Assembly (NCBI GenBank): GCA_027623875.1
Contig: JAQBUS010000049.1
Coordinates: 1-7,013 of the forward strand
Source of the DNA: Pseudomonadota bacterium
GTDB taxonomy: Bacteria; Pseudomonadota; Alphaproteobacteria; Rhodobacterales; Rhodobacteraceae
DNA length: 7,013 bases
Direction: 5' to 3'
Positions 1 to 5,935 of the stretch are shown in pieces. Below the pieces are notes generated by a model, which saw only the letters and a list, made by a program, of their open reading frames with translations, made no database searches and was not told the DNA's origin. A program made the translations under genes and the position numbers. The stretch's first letter is position 1. Every line of letters starts with the position of its first letter.

Positions 1-649
1 CGCAACAGACCCTGACCTTTGGGTTGCTATTTTAACAGGCGAAGGTGCTAAAGCTTTTTCAGCTGGTAATGACTTAAAATATACATCCCAAGGCGGGAAA
101 GAAAAAATATGCGAAACAGGTTTTGCGGGGCTGTCTTTGAGATTCAATCTTGAAAAGCCAATTATTGCAGCTGTAAATGGATTCGCGATGGGAGGGGGAT
201 TTGAAACCGCATTAGCTTGTGATTTCATAATAGCCTCAGAGAATGCGACTTTTGCATTGCCAGAAGTCAAAGTTGGTTTTTTTGCTGCTGCTGGCGGCGT
301 TCAGAGATTAACCAGACAAATAGGCAGGAATGCAGCTGTAGAAATGCTGTTAACCGGGCGCCATATCGGAGCAAAGGAGGCATTATCACTAGGAATAGTG
401 AGTAAAATAGTTGAACAAAATAAACTGCTTTCAACAGCCATTGAAAAAGCTTCTCAAATTGTTGCTGTGTCACCATCGGCCGTTAAAGCTACAAAGAAAA
501 TACTAAATTCGATGGACAGTGATTTAAATTTAAAAGAGAGTCTATTTTACAGTAAAGAAGTTCTAAACGAACTCCGAAATACAGAAGATTTTAGCGAAGG
601 CGTGAGTGCCTTTGTCGAAAAAAGAACTCCCAGGTGGAAGAATAGATAA
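1..649 (+). CDS. Enoyl-CoA hydratase/isomerase (crotonase) family protein, CaiD-like; 5' end outside window
   Basis: This is the C-terminal 215 residues of a crotonase-fold acyl-CoA enzyme, in frame from base 2 to the TAA at 647-649. The family is usually about 260 residues, so roughly 45 are missing upstream. Visible residues 19-25 (FSAGNDL) form the first oxyanion-hole segment and 64-68 (GGGFE) the second. Glu68 and Glu88 (in LPEVKVG) are 20 residues apart and match the two catalytic glutamates, E144 and E164, of rat enoyl-CoA hydratase, so a hydratase or dehydratase activity is plausible. The C-terminus EKRTPRWKNR is the usual family ending. The stretch FAGL...NLEKPIIAAVNG...GGGFE...FALPE resembles carnitinyl-CoA dehydratase CaiD more than short-chain hydratases, but no other carnitine gene is visible. 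The role, likely cytosolic acyl-CoA metabolism, stays generic. The TTG at 137 lies inside the domain and is not a start. Confidence 0.9.
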   Translation, partial: ATDPDLWVAILTGEGAKAFSAGNDLKYTSQGGKEKICETGFAGLSLRFNLEKPIIAAVNGFAMGGGFETALACDFIIASENATFALPEVKVGFFAAAGGVQRLTRQIGRNAAVEMLLTGRHIGAKEALSLGIVSKIVEQNKLLSTAIEKASQIVAVSPSAVKATKKILNSMDSDLNLKESLFYSKEVLNELRNTEDFSEGVSAFVEKRTPRWKNR

Positions 650-720
650 AAAAACAATGCGAATGGTCTCTTTTACAGATGGTTTTTACCCACTTAAGGC
701 ACTCTAGCGCACATATCTAG

Positions 721-726
721 AAAGGG
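721..726 (+). promoter_or_regulatory. Ribosome-binding site deciding the TTG start of the cyclase gene
   Basis: AAAGGG ends seven bases before TTG 734. It is the only purine-rich site in the 84-base gap after the crotonase gene, and it supports the non-ATG start. No convincing promoter was seen in that gap, so co-transcription with the crotonase gene is possible. Confidence 0.5.
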
Positions 727-733
727 TATCAAC

Positions 734-2017
734 TTGGAGATTAAGGATTATTTTAAACAAGATGCAATCTTAGATATAAGTTTTTTTAACTTTTCAAATG
801 CAATTACCGCCGCCTATTTTGCATCAATCGACCTTGAGGTTTTAAGGGTCAATAATAATTTTAAGTCATTTTTTCCGGTTTTAGGAAATGTTACTAAGGT
901 TTTATTTCCAAGTGTATTAGAGCAATTAGGAGTCCCTGATGCCCAGATTGATGAGTTTCAATCTGGTTTAAACACCAATGGCCGAGTTCTCATACCAAGG
1001 ATAGAACTAACCATAGCTGGTGAGGAGAAAGTGTATTCTCTTTTATCTGCAGTTACGCAGAATGCAGATTTCTCTTTCTTAAATGGTGTGCAAGGTCAAT
1101 TTGTTGACAGAACAGCGGAAAATAAACTACGGGCTGAAAAAGAAGAGCTCTTAGATCAAAAATTGCGTGACCAGGAGATAATCGAAGAAAAAAGTATGCG
1201 GTTGGAAAATATAGCAAATCGTTTAGCAAAATATTTATCTCCACAGGTTTATAAAAGTATATTTAGGAGCGGAGAAGTGGAAACGACGTCTCACAAGAGA
1301 AAGAACCTAACTGTTTTTTTCTCAGATATCGTAAACTTTACAGATCTTAGTGACACTCTGGAACCAGAAAAACTTGCCCAAATAATTAACAATTATTTAT
1401 CTGAAATGACTACAATCGCGTTAGAGTGTGGGGGAACAATCGATAAATTTATTGGCGACGCAATTATGGTTTTTTTTGGAGATCCTGAATCTTTGGGAGA
1501 GGAACAAGATGCCCTTAATTGTATCGAAATGGCTCTTAGAATGAAGGCACGAGTCAATGAATTAAGGGAATACTGGATTAGAAGCGGTGTAACAGGCGGG
1601 CTTGATATACGGGTAGGAATTGCCACGGGCTTTTGTACGGTAGGAAATTTTGGTTCAAGTCAGCGAATGGATTATACTGCTTTGGGAGGGCCGGTTAATT
1701 TATCAGCGCGCCTTGAGGGCAAGGCACCTAAAAATGAAATCTTAATTTCTGACGACACCTTAAATTTAGTTAAGGGAAAAGTAGACGCTGACTACTTTGA
1801 CGAAATAACCCCTAAGGGTTTCGCAAGACCAGTAAGGATACATCTTGTAAAAGATTTCTCTTCAAAACAACATAAGGAAAACAGGCGAACATACTCTCAC
1901 CGCGGAAAACATATCGATATGGACGTTTTTGATGCCTCAGATATAAGGGCAGCCTTAGAGGAATTAAAAACTGTAAGTACTAAATTCGAAGAGCTCTTGA
2001 AAAAGGAAGATAACTGA
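734..2017 (+). CDS. Class III adenylate/guanylate cyclase with PAS-like N-terminus and coiled-coil linker
   Basis: A 427-residue soluble protein with no signal peptide or membrane helix, predicted to make cAMP from ATP in the cytosol. Residues ~20-130 look PAS-like (VNNNFKSFF; GVQGQFVDRTAENKLR), residues ~127-165 are a charged coiled coil, and ~188-372 are the cyclase domain. Metal-binding aspartates are D198 (FFSDIVNFT) and D242 (KFIGDAIMVFF). K238 and T315 (MDYTALGG) sit at the purine-specifying positions; this Lys/Thr pair is typical of class IIIb adenylate cyclases. N322 and R326 (VNLSARLE) are the transition-state residues, so the site looks complete. The tail (~375-427) is basic, then helical and charged. 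The start is TTG, chosen because AAAGGG at 721-726 is well spaced before it and no nearby ATG is in frame. The gene is 84 bases after the crotonase gene and convergent with the MscS-CNBD channel. Product specificity is inferred from residues only. Confidence 0.92.
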   Translation: MEIKDYFKQDAILDISFFNFSNAITAAYFASIDLEVLRVNNNFKSFFPVLGNVTKVLFPSVLEQLGVPDAQIDEFQSGLNTNGRVLIPRIELTIAGEEKVYSLLSAVTQNADFSFLNGVQGQFVDRTAENKLRAEKEELLDQKLRDQEIIEEKSMRLENIANRLAKYLSPQVYKSIFRSGEVETTSHKRKNLTVFFSDIVNFTDLSDTLEPEKLAQIINNYLSEMTTIALECGGTIDKFIGDAIMVFFGDPESLGEEQDALNCIEMALRMKARVNELREYWIRSGVTGGLDIRVGIATGFCTVGNFGSSQRMDYTALGGPVNLSARLEGKAPKNEILISDDTLNLVKGKVDADYFDEITPKGFARPVRIHLVKDFSSKQHKENRRTYSHRGKHIDMDVFDASDIRAALEELKTVSTKFEELLKKEDN

Positions 2018-2079
2018 AAACAATAACACCGCTTCGTGCCTTGAGAGTCTAGGTCCTGATATTCGATCTAAATTATCCT

Positions 2080-3765
2080 TTAAGAAAGAAAGCTTATAAT
2101 CGCATTTTTCAACTCTTTAGCAATATTCTTAACCTTCTTACTTTCTTCTGCCGAACTGGCGCTAATGTCTCCTAAAGCTATTTTTCTCTTCGCCAGAATT
2201 TCTGAAACAAGGTCAAAAACTTTTGGATTCTTTAAAAACAATGCTTTAATTGTTTCTTTATCAACCTTCAATGCCACTGTGGGGCTTTCAGAAATAACAT
2301 TTGCTGTTGTCGGTTCCCCTGTCATAAGAGACATCTCTCCGAAGAAATCTCCTACCCCTAGCTTTGACACGACAACCCTACTACCGTTTTCCTGATCGAC
2401 TTGGATACTAACCACCCCATCTGCGATTATAAACAAACTATCTCCCGGATCATTTTGTTTTATAATCAAATCTTCCGTCTTAAAATGAACTCTCTTACAG
2501 TTTTCAGCAATACTACGTATTTGTTCATGGTTCATTGATGCAAATATAGGTACTTTTTGAAGTAAAACTTCATTCTTAATTGCTTCATTATATGGATTAA
2601 AATCTCCAGAAAATCCGGGTTCAAAATCTTCTGGTGTTCTATGTGATTTTAAAGCATGAAACCCAACATCATGATCGAGCTCAGTATGCAACCGACCGAC
2701 ACTCATACCGATTCCAGCATGTTGTAATGTTTTATGAACCTCCTGCAGGACAGCATTTTGTTGAGCTTTCCGTTGCAAAGGATTAGTGCAATCAAAGCCT
2801 ATTTCAAATTTTAACCCGTACTCACTTACATCAATAAAGTTTACAAGCTGAAGATCTAATTGCTTACGACCATCAACTGATTTAACTTTCTTTAAAGCAT
2901 TATGAAGTAGCTGAGTTAAGTGTTGCGGATCATGCCTTGGATGAAACGATAATTCTTTAAATATATTAAACCCATCACTCATCAACTCACTGTCATTTCG
3001 ACTCCAGTTGACAATTATTGAACTTGCAACAAGCTCGTTTGGAATTGTTATTTCGGTGTTATCCAGAGTTCTAAGTCTTGTAGAGCGCCATGTGACGTCC
3101 GAGACTAACCCTGAAACACTTCCAATTGAGACCCATTCATTTGAAGAAAATGGTCTCTCAATATTAACGAAAACACCGGATAAAATATTACTTAGATTTG
3201 CTTGAATAGCCAATCCAATAATTGCGGCAAGAACACCAGATGTTGCCAAAATGCTGGTTAACTCAAAACCAAAAACTCTCGACAAAACAATCAAGGTAGG
3301 AATAGCAAACAACACTGTCTGTACTAGTAGCGAAATAATTTCAGGAATTTTTGAAGTGGCGTTATTTTTGTTTTCATCTAGAAACTCATACTTATATACT
3401 ATCATAAGATTAATCGATGGGATGAAATAATAACTTAAACTAATAAGTTTATCTGTTAGGTCACTGTTTTTATATAATAACAATCCTTTATCCGATAAAA
3501 TCTTCTCTAAATCCTGAAGGAGTTCTAAAGATAAATAAGTAAAAAGTGGTAGAGCAATAAACAAACATACTAGTCGATAAAATCGACTAAAATTTTTCAA
3601 TCTTACTAAAAGAACCATACCACAAATAAACAAAATAGCTTGAGCAACGTTAATAAGAAGATCGGCATTTAAAAATGAAAACTTGAGTATCGAAACAAAT
3701 ATTCCTGAAGCAAGGAGTGCCAAGATATAGATTTTCGAAAAAACATATAACGAGTTTATTTTCAT
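2080..3765 (-). CDS. MscS-family mechanosensitive channel with C-terminal cyclic-nucleotide-binding domain (bCNG type)
   Basis: A 561-residue inner-membrane protein (numbering from ATG 3765). Hydrophobic helices lie near 5-27, 36-54, 62-83, 107-126, 143-165 and 169-200. The last is the MscS pore helix (GVLAAIIGLAIQANLSNILS), followed by the beta domain at ~203-256 (ERPF, GLVSDVTWRSTRLRT, IPNE) and an alpha/beta region to ~374. A cyclic-nucleotide-binding (CAP_ED) fold follows at ~402-524. Its phosphate-binding cassette GEMSLMTGEPTTANV (476-490) keeps the glycine and Glu477 but has Thr486 where binders have Arg, so ligand binding is uncertain. The architecture matches the described bCNG subfamily, which responds weakly or not at all to stretch. 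The start could also be TTG 3783 (six residues longer); I prefer the ATG because GGGA precedes it and nothing ribosome-binding-like precedes the TTG. The gene faces the cyclase tail to tail with 62 bases between. Confidence 0.9.
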   Translation of the reverse strand: MKINSLYVFSKIYILALLASGIFVSILKFSFLNADLLINVAQAILFICGMVLLVRLKNFSRFYRLVCLFIALPLFTYLSLELLQDLEKILSDKGLLLYKNSDLTDKLISLSYYFIPSINLMIVYKYEFLDENKNNATSKIPEIISLLVQTVLFAIPTLIVLSRVFGFELTSILATSGVLAAIIGLAIQANLSNILSGVFVNIERPFSSNEWVSIGSVSGLVSDVTWRSTRLRTLDNTEITIPNELVASSIIVNWSRNDSELMSDGFNIFKELSFHPRHDPQHLTQLLHNALKKVKSVDGRKQLDLQLVNFIDVSEYGLKFEIGFDCTNPLQRKAQQNAVLQEVHKTLQHAGIGMSVGRLHTELDHDVGFHALKSHRTPEDFEPGFSGDFNPYNEAIKNEVLLQKVPIFASMNHEQIRSIAENCKRVHFKTEDLIIKQNDPGDSLFIIADGVVSIQVDQENGSRVVVSKLGVGDFFGEMSLMTGEPTTANVISESPTVALKVDKETIKALFLKNPKVFDLVSEILAKRKIALGDISASSAEESKKVKNIAKELKNAIISFLS

Positions 3766-3809
3766 GTTAGAACTAAATCCCAATCGTTCGAAGATAAATC
3801 ATAAGTTAC

Positions 3810-3838
3810 GCTATAAACGCCAAAAGTTAAATTAACAA
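3810..3838 (-). promoter_or_regulatory. Candidate sigma70 promoter for the MscS-CNBD gene
   Basis: On the - strand TTGTTA (3838-3833), a 17-base spacer and TATAGC (3815-3810) give four of six matches to each consensus box at ideal spacing. Transcription would begin near 3803, leaving about 37 bases before the ATG at 3765. The 11-base palindrome GTTAAATTAAC (3826-3836) overlaps the -35 box and spacer, a usual place for a repressor site. Confidence 0.35.
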
Positions 3839-3907
3839 ATTTGTCTTTACAGCTTACAAAAACGGTCCGAAGCACAGACAAACTAAAAAAGATAAGTTGT
3901 TAGATAA

Positions 3908-3936
3908 TTGTTAATTTAAATTAACATTTTTACAAC
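3908..3936 (+). promoter_or_regulatory. Candidate sigma70 promoter for yqhA
   Basis: TTGTTA (3908-3913), 17 bases, then TACAAC (3931-3936), each four of six to consensus. Transcription would start near 3943, giving a leader of about 80 bases before the ATG at 4024. The -35 box runs into the palindrome at 3909-3926. A competing weaker pair is TTTACA (3929) with TAAGAT (3950) at 15-base spacing. Confidence 0.3.
3909..3926. repeat. Perfect 18-bp palindrome upstream of yqhA
   Basis: TGTTAATTTAAATTAACA reads the same on both strands, with no spacer or mismatch. Half of it is repeated, inverted, at 3826-3838. Because it overlaps a candidate -35 box and has no T-tract after it, an operator for a dimeric regulator is more likely than a terminator. 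The regulator is not identifiable. Confidence 0.7.
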
Positions 3937-4012
3937 ATTTGATTTACTTTAAGATTATTGGATCTTAGGTTAACAAGGTATGGAAAAGTGCCGACTTTGG
4001 CACGTAAAGCTC

Positions 4013-4017
4013 AGAGG
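4013..4017 (+). promoter_or_regulatory. Ribosome-binding site deciding the ATG start of yqhA
   Basis: AGAGG lies six bases before ATG 4024. It selects this codon over the in-frame TTG at 3958, which has no such site. Confidence 0.6.
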
Positions 4018-4023
4018 TATACT

Positions 4024-4536
4024 ATGCATAGTGCAGTTGAAAATATAATAGAAAAATTAATTTTTAGTAGCAGATGGTTATTGGCTCCAGTATATTTGAT
4101 ACTCTCCATATCTCTTGCATTTGTAGCACTAAAGGTTTTTCAAGAGTTTATTCATATCATACCTTTAGTTATTTCCACCGACCTCAAAGGGATGATGCTA
4201 TTTCTACTCCATATAGTAGATTTTGCTTTAGTTGGAAATTTAATCTTAATGATTATATTCGCTGGGTATGAAAACTTTGTTTCAAAAATTTCAGTGGCAC
4301 AAGATAGCGAAGATAAGCCCTCATGGATGGGTAAGGTCGATTTTAGTGAACTAAAATTAAAGTTGATCGCGTCGATAGTAGCAATTTCCGGTATTAACCT
4401 TTTAGAAGCTTTTATGGACTTAGCACAGCATTCGGATAGAGAATTGCAGTGGATGGTTATAATTCACCTAGTGTTTATTGGTTCTGGAGTTTTTCTATCC
4501 GTTATGGACTTTATAGCTTCAAAATCAAAACATTAG
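4024..4536 (+). CDS. yqhA: YqhA / UPF0114 family inner-membrane protein
   Basis: A 170-residue integral membrane protein of the YqhA/UPF0114 family, of unknown molecular function; the E. coli member is 164 residues. Four hydrophobic segments lie at about 18-38, 57-79, 113-131 and 144-163. Family signatures are SRWLLAPVYL (16-25), FAGYENFVSKI (79-89), WMGKVDF (101-107) and LKLKLIASIVAISGINLLEAF (from ~110), colinear with E. coli YqhA. I start it at ATG 4024 because AGAGG (4013-4017) lies six bases upstream and the product then begins as YqhA does; an in-frame TTG at 3958 would add 22 poorly conserved residues with no ribosome-binding site. It is divergent from the MscS-CNBD channel and shares a 12-base promoter-region element with it (see the 3784-4023 region). 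It is a single-gene unit convergent with the agmatinase gene. Confidence 0.88.
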   Translation: MHSAVENIIEKLIFSSRWLLAPVYLILSISLAFVALKVFQEFIHIIPLVISTDLKGMMLFLLHIVDFALVGNLILMIIFAGYENFVSKISVAQDSEDKPSWMGKVDFSELKLKLIASIVAISGINLLEAFMDLAQHSDRELQWMVIIHLVFIGSGVFLSVMDFIASKSKH

Positions 4537-4554
4537 ACATCACACGTTTAAAAC

Positions 4555-4575
4555 TTTAAGACAAACTGGTCTAAA
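4555..4575. terminator. Weak hairpin between convergent yqhA and speB
   Basis: TTT-A-AGAC, loop AAACTG, then GTCTAAA can form a seven-pair stem with one bulged base in the 49-base gap between the two stop codons. Only an imperfect T-rich stretch follows on the - strand (AAAGTTTT) and none on the + strand, so terminator function is doubtful. Confidence 0.2.
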
Positions 4576-4585
4576 GGCACTCAGA

Positions 4586-5566
4586 CTAAATTCTACCCGT
4601 AACGCGGCATTTAGCGCCATTCTTTTTAGCTAAAACTGCAATCCAGTCATATGCCATGTTCGCGGCAGCAATAGCTGTAATTTCTGCATGATCATAGGCC
4701 GGAGAAACCTCAACTATATCCATACCGATTAGGTTTAATGCTTCTAAACCACGCACAAACTCTAGTCCCTGCCAGCTAGCAAGACCACCAATAACTGGTG
4801 TTCCAGTACCAGGTGCAAATGCCGGATCAAGGCCGTCGATATCAAAAGAAAGATATACTGGGCTGCTACCAGCTCTCTTTCGAACTATATCCAAGGCCGC
4901 ATGAATACCATTGCGGTGAATCCAAGGGCTTGTTAAAATTTCAAATCCGCAATCACTTTTGTTAAAAGTCCGAAGCCCAACCTGACTAGATTTACGCACG
5001 TCTATGATACCTTCATGGGCGGCTCGAGTGAACATAGTGCCGTGATCAAAGCGGACTCCATCATCTTCCCAAGTATCGCAGTGAGCATCAAACTGGACCA
5101 AAGTGATTGGCCCATATTTTTTGGCATGAGCTCTAAGCAATGGATAAGATACCGAATGGTCACCTCCCAGAGTTAACATCTTGGCTCCTGAGCCGAGGAT
5201 AACATCTGCATGCGTCTCAATCGTATCAAAAACCGTTGTCGGTTGATGGGGGTCAACCATACAGTCACCGTAGTCTATTACAGATAAATTCTGAAATGGC
5301 TCAAATCCAAAAGGGAAATGCTCTAACTCGGCAAGTTGTGTCGAAGCTGCTCGAATTGCCCTGGGACCAAGTCTAGTTCCGGGCCGATTTGTTACTGCGT
5401 TATCATAAGGGATACCACTGACAACCACATCCACACCGTTCAAGTTCCTGCTATATTTCCTACGACAGAAGCTCAATGCACCCGCATAGGTCAACTCATA
5501 CATAGAATCCTTATTTTCTTTTAAACGAAATCCACTATCTCCAGACCCCACATTCGAATTTGTCAT
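4586..5566 (-). CDS. speB: Agmatinase (agmatine ureohydrolase, arginase family)
   Basis: A 326-residue cytosolic ureohydrolase. The best assignment is agmatinase, which hydrolyses agmatine to putrescine and urea. All binuclear Mn ligands are present: H137 (GGDHS), D160, H162 and D164 (DAHCD), D242 and D244 (SFDIDGLDP), followed by PGTGTP at 252-257. The N-terminal GIPYDNAVTNRPGTRLGPRAIR (51-72) is also typical of SpeB. The fold is shared with guanidinobutyrase, guanidinopropionase and the newer guanidine hydrolases, so the substrate is not proven by sequence; no arginine decarboxylase is visible here. The ATG start has GAGG eight bases upstream. It is the last gene of the - strand run, 38 bases after the cupin gene, so probably co-transcribed with it and the dehalogenase-like gene. 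Confidence 0.93.
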   Translation of the reverse strand: MTNSNVGSGDSGFRLKENKDSMYELTYAGALSFCRRKYSRNLNGVDVVVSGIPYDNAVTNRPGTRLGPRAIRAASTQLAELEHFPFGFEPFQNLSVIDYGDCMVDPHQPTTVFDTIETHADVILGSGAKMLTLGGDHSVSYPLLRAHAKKYGPITLVQFDAHCDTWEDDGVRFDHGTMFTRAAHEGIIDVRKSSQVGLRTFNKSDCGFEILTSPWIHRNGIHAALDIVRKRAGSSPVYLSFDIDGLDPAFAPGTGTPVIGGLASWQGLEFVRGLEALNLIGMDIVEVSPAYDHAEITAIAAANMAYDWIAVLAKKNGAKCRVTGRI

Positions 5567-5604
5567 ATCAGTAACCTCAAGTTTAATTATTTAATAAATA
5601 CACC

Positions 5605-5904
5605 CTAAAGATATTCTATTTCTATAAAACTGCAGGAAAAATCATTGCCGTTAATAACGTCATGACGGGCACCTTTTTTTCGAAAATAGGGTTTGCCGTG
5701 CTCTACAGAGCTTTCGCTTATAGTGGTTCCATCATCAATTTTTAAAATTCCTGAAAACATTGGGATCACCGCATAATCACACTCATGTTCATGCCAACCC
5801 GTATTATCACCACATTTAGTAAAATTCCATTCCGTGATCCGAGTTATTTCATTTTCAACAAGAACTACTCCCGAAGCTTTCGCACTTTTATTATCCAAAC
5901 TCAA
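5605..5904 (-). CDS. Small cupin-domain protein
   Basis: A 99-residue single-domain cupin of unknown substrate. Motif 1 is WHEHECDYAVIPMFSG: H38 and H40 form the HxH pair, while the usual Glu about four residues on is replaced by Asp43 or Tyr44. Motif 2 is KKGARHDVIN: H81 and N85 are kept, but the usual Pro before the Gly is Lys76. A three-His metal site is therefore possible, with the fourth ligand in doubt. It has no signal peptide or helices and is probably cytosolic. The start is a TTG in either reading: 5904 has AGGAG only three bases upstream, whereas the in-frame TTG at 5898 has it nine bases upstream and would shorten the protein by two residues. It lies 31 bases after the dehalogenase-like gene and 38 before speB, which points to a shared transcript. 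It could be an enzyme, an isomerase or a ligand sensor. Confidence 0.85.
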   Translation of the reverse strand: MSLDNKSAKASGVVLVENEITRITEWNFTKCGDNTGWHEHECDYAVIPMFSGILKIDDGTTISESSVEHGKPYFRKKGARHDVINGNDFSCSFIEIEYL

Positions 5905-5935
5905 TTTCTCCTGTTCCTAAATAGCTAATAAAAAA

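Larger units (their letters stand above)
3784..4023. promoter_or_regulatory. Divergent control region between mscS-CNBD and yqhA
   Basis: This AT-rich intergenic stretch holds control signals for both flanking genes. It contains the 12-base word TTGTTAATTTAA twice on opposite strands: + strand 3908-3919 and - strand 3838-3827. Each copy sits in a GTTAA...TTAAC palindrome and begins with a -35-like TTGTTA. A further GTTAAC is at 3969-3974. No known operator such as a CRP (TGTGA) or FNR site is visible. The arrangement suggests that one regulator acts on both genes, but low-complexity AT-rich DNA produces such words more readily than average DNA. Confidence 0.45.

Noticed and set aside
650..733. 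A promoter or terminator between the crotonase and cyclase genes
   Set aside because: CTAG...CTAG and several TTTAC-like words are present, but no pair of boxes at normal spacing and no convincing hairpin was seen.
2018..2079. A terminator between the convergent cyclase and channel genes
   Set aside because: No stem of useful length followed by a T-tract was found on either strand in these 62 bases.
734..3783. A Pycsar-like anti-phage system (nucleotidyl cyclase plus membrane effector with a cyclic-nucleotide domain)
   Set aside because: The cyclase has the standard adenylate-cyclase residues and a sensor domain, the effector is an MscS channel and not a short PycTM-type protein, the genes are convergent and not an operon, and no other defence or mobile genes are near.
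3958..4023. A longer yqhA start at TTG 3958
   Set aside because: There is no ribosome-binding site, and the added residues have no counterpart in E. coli YqhA, whereas ATG 4024 has AGAGG at good spacing.
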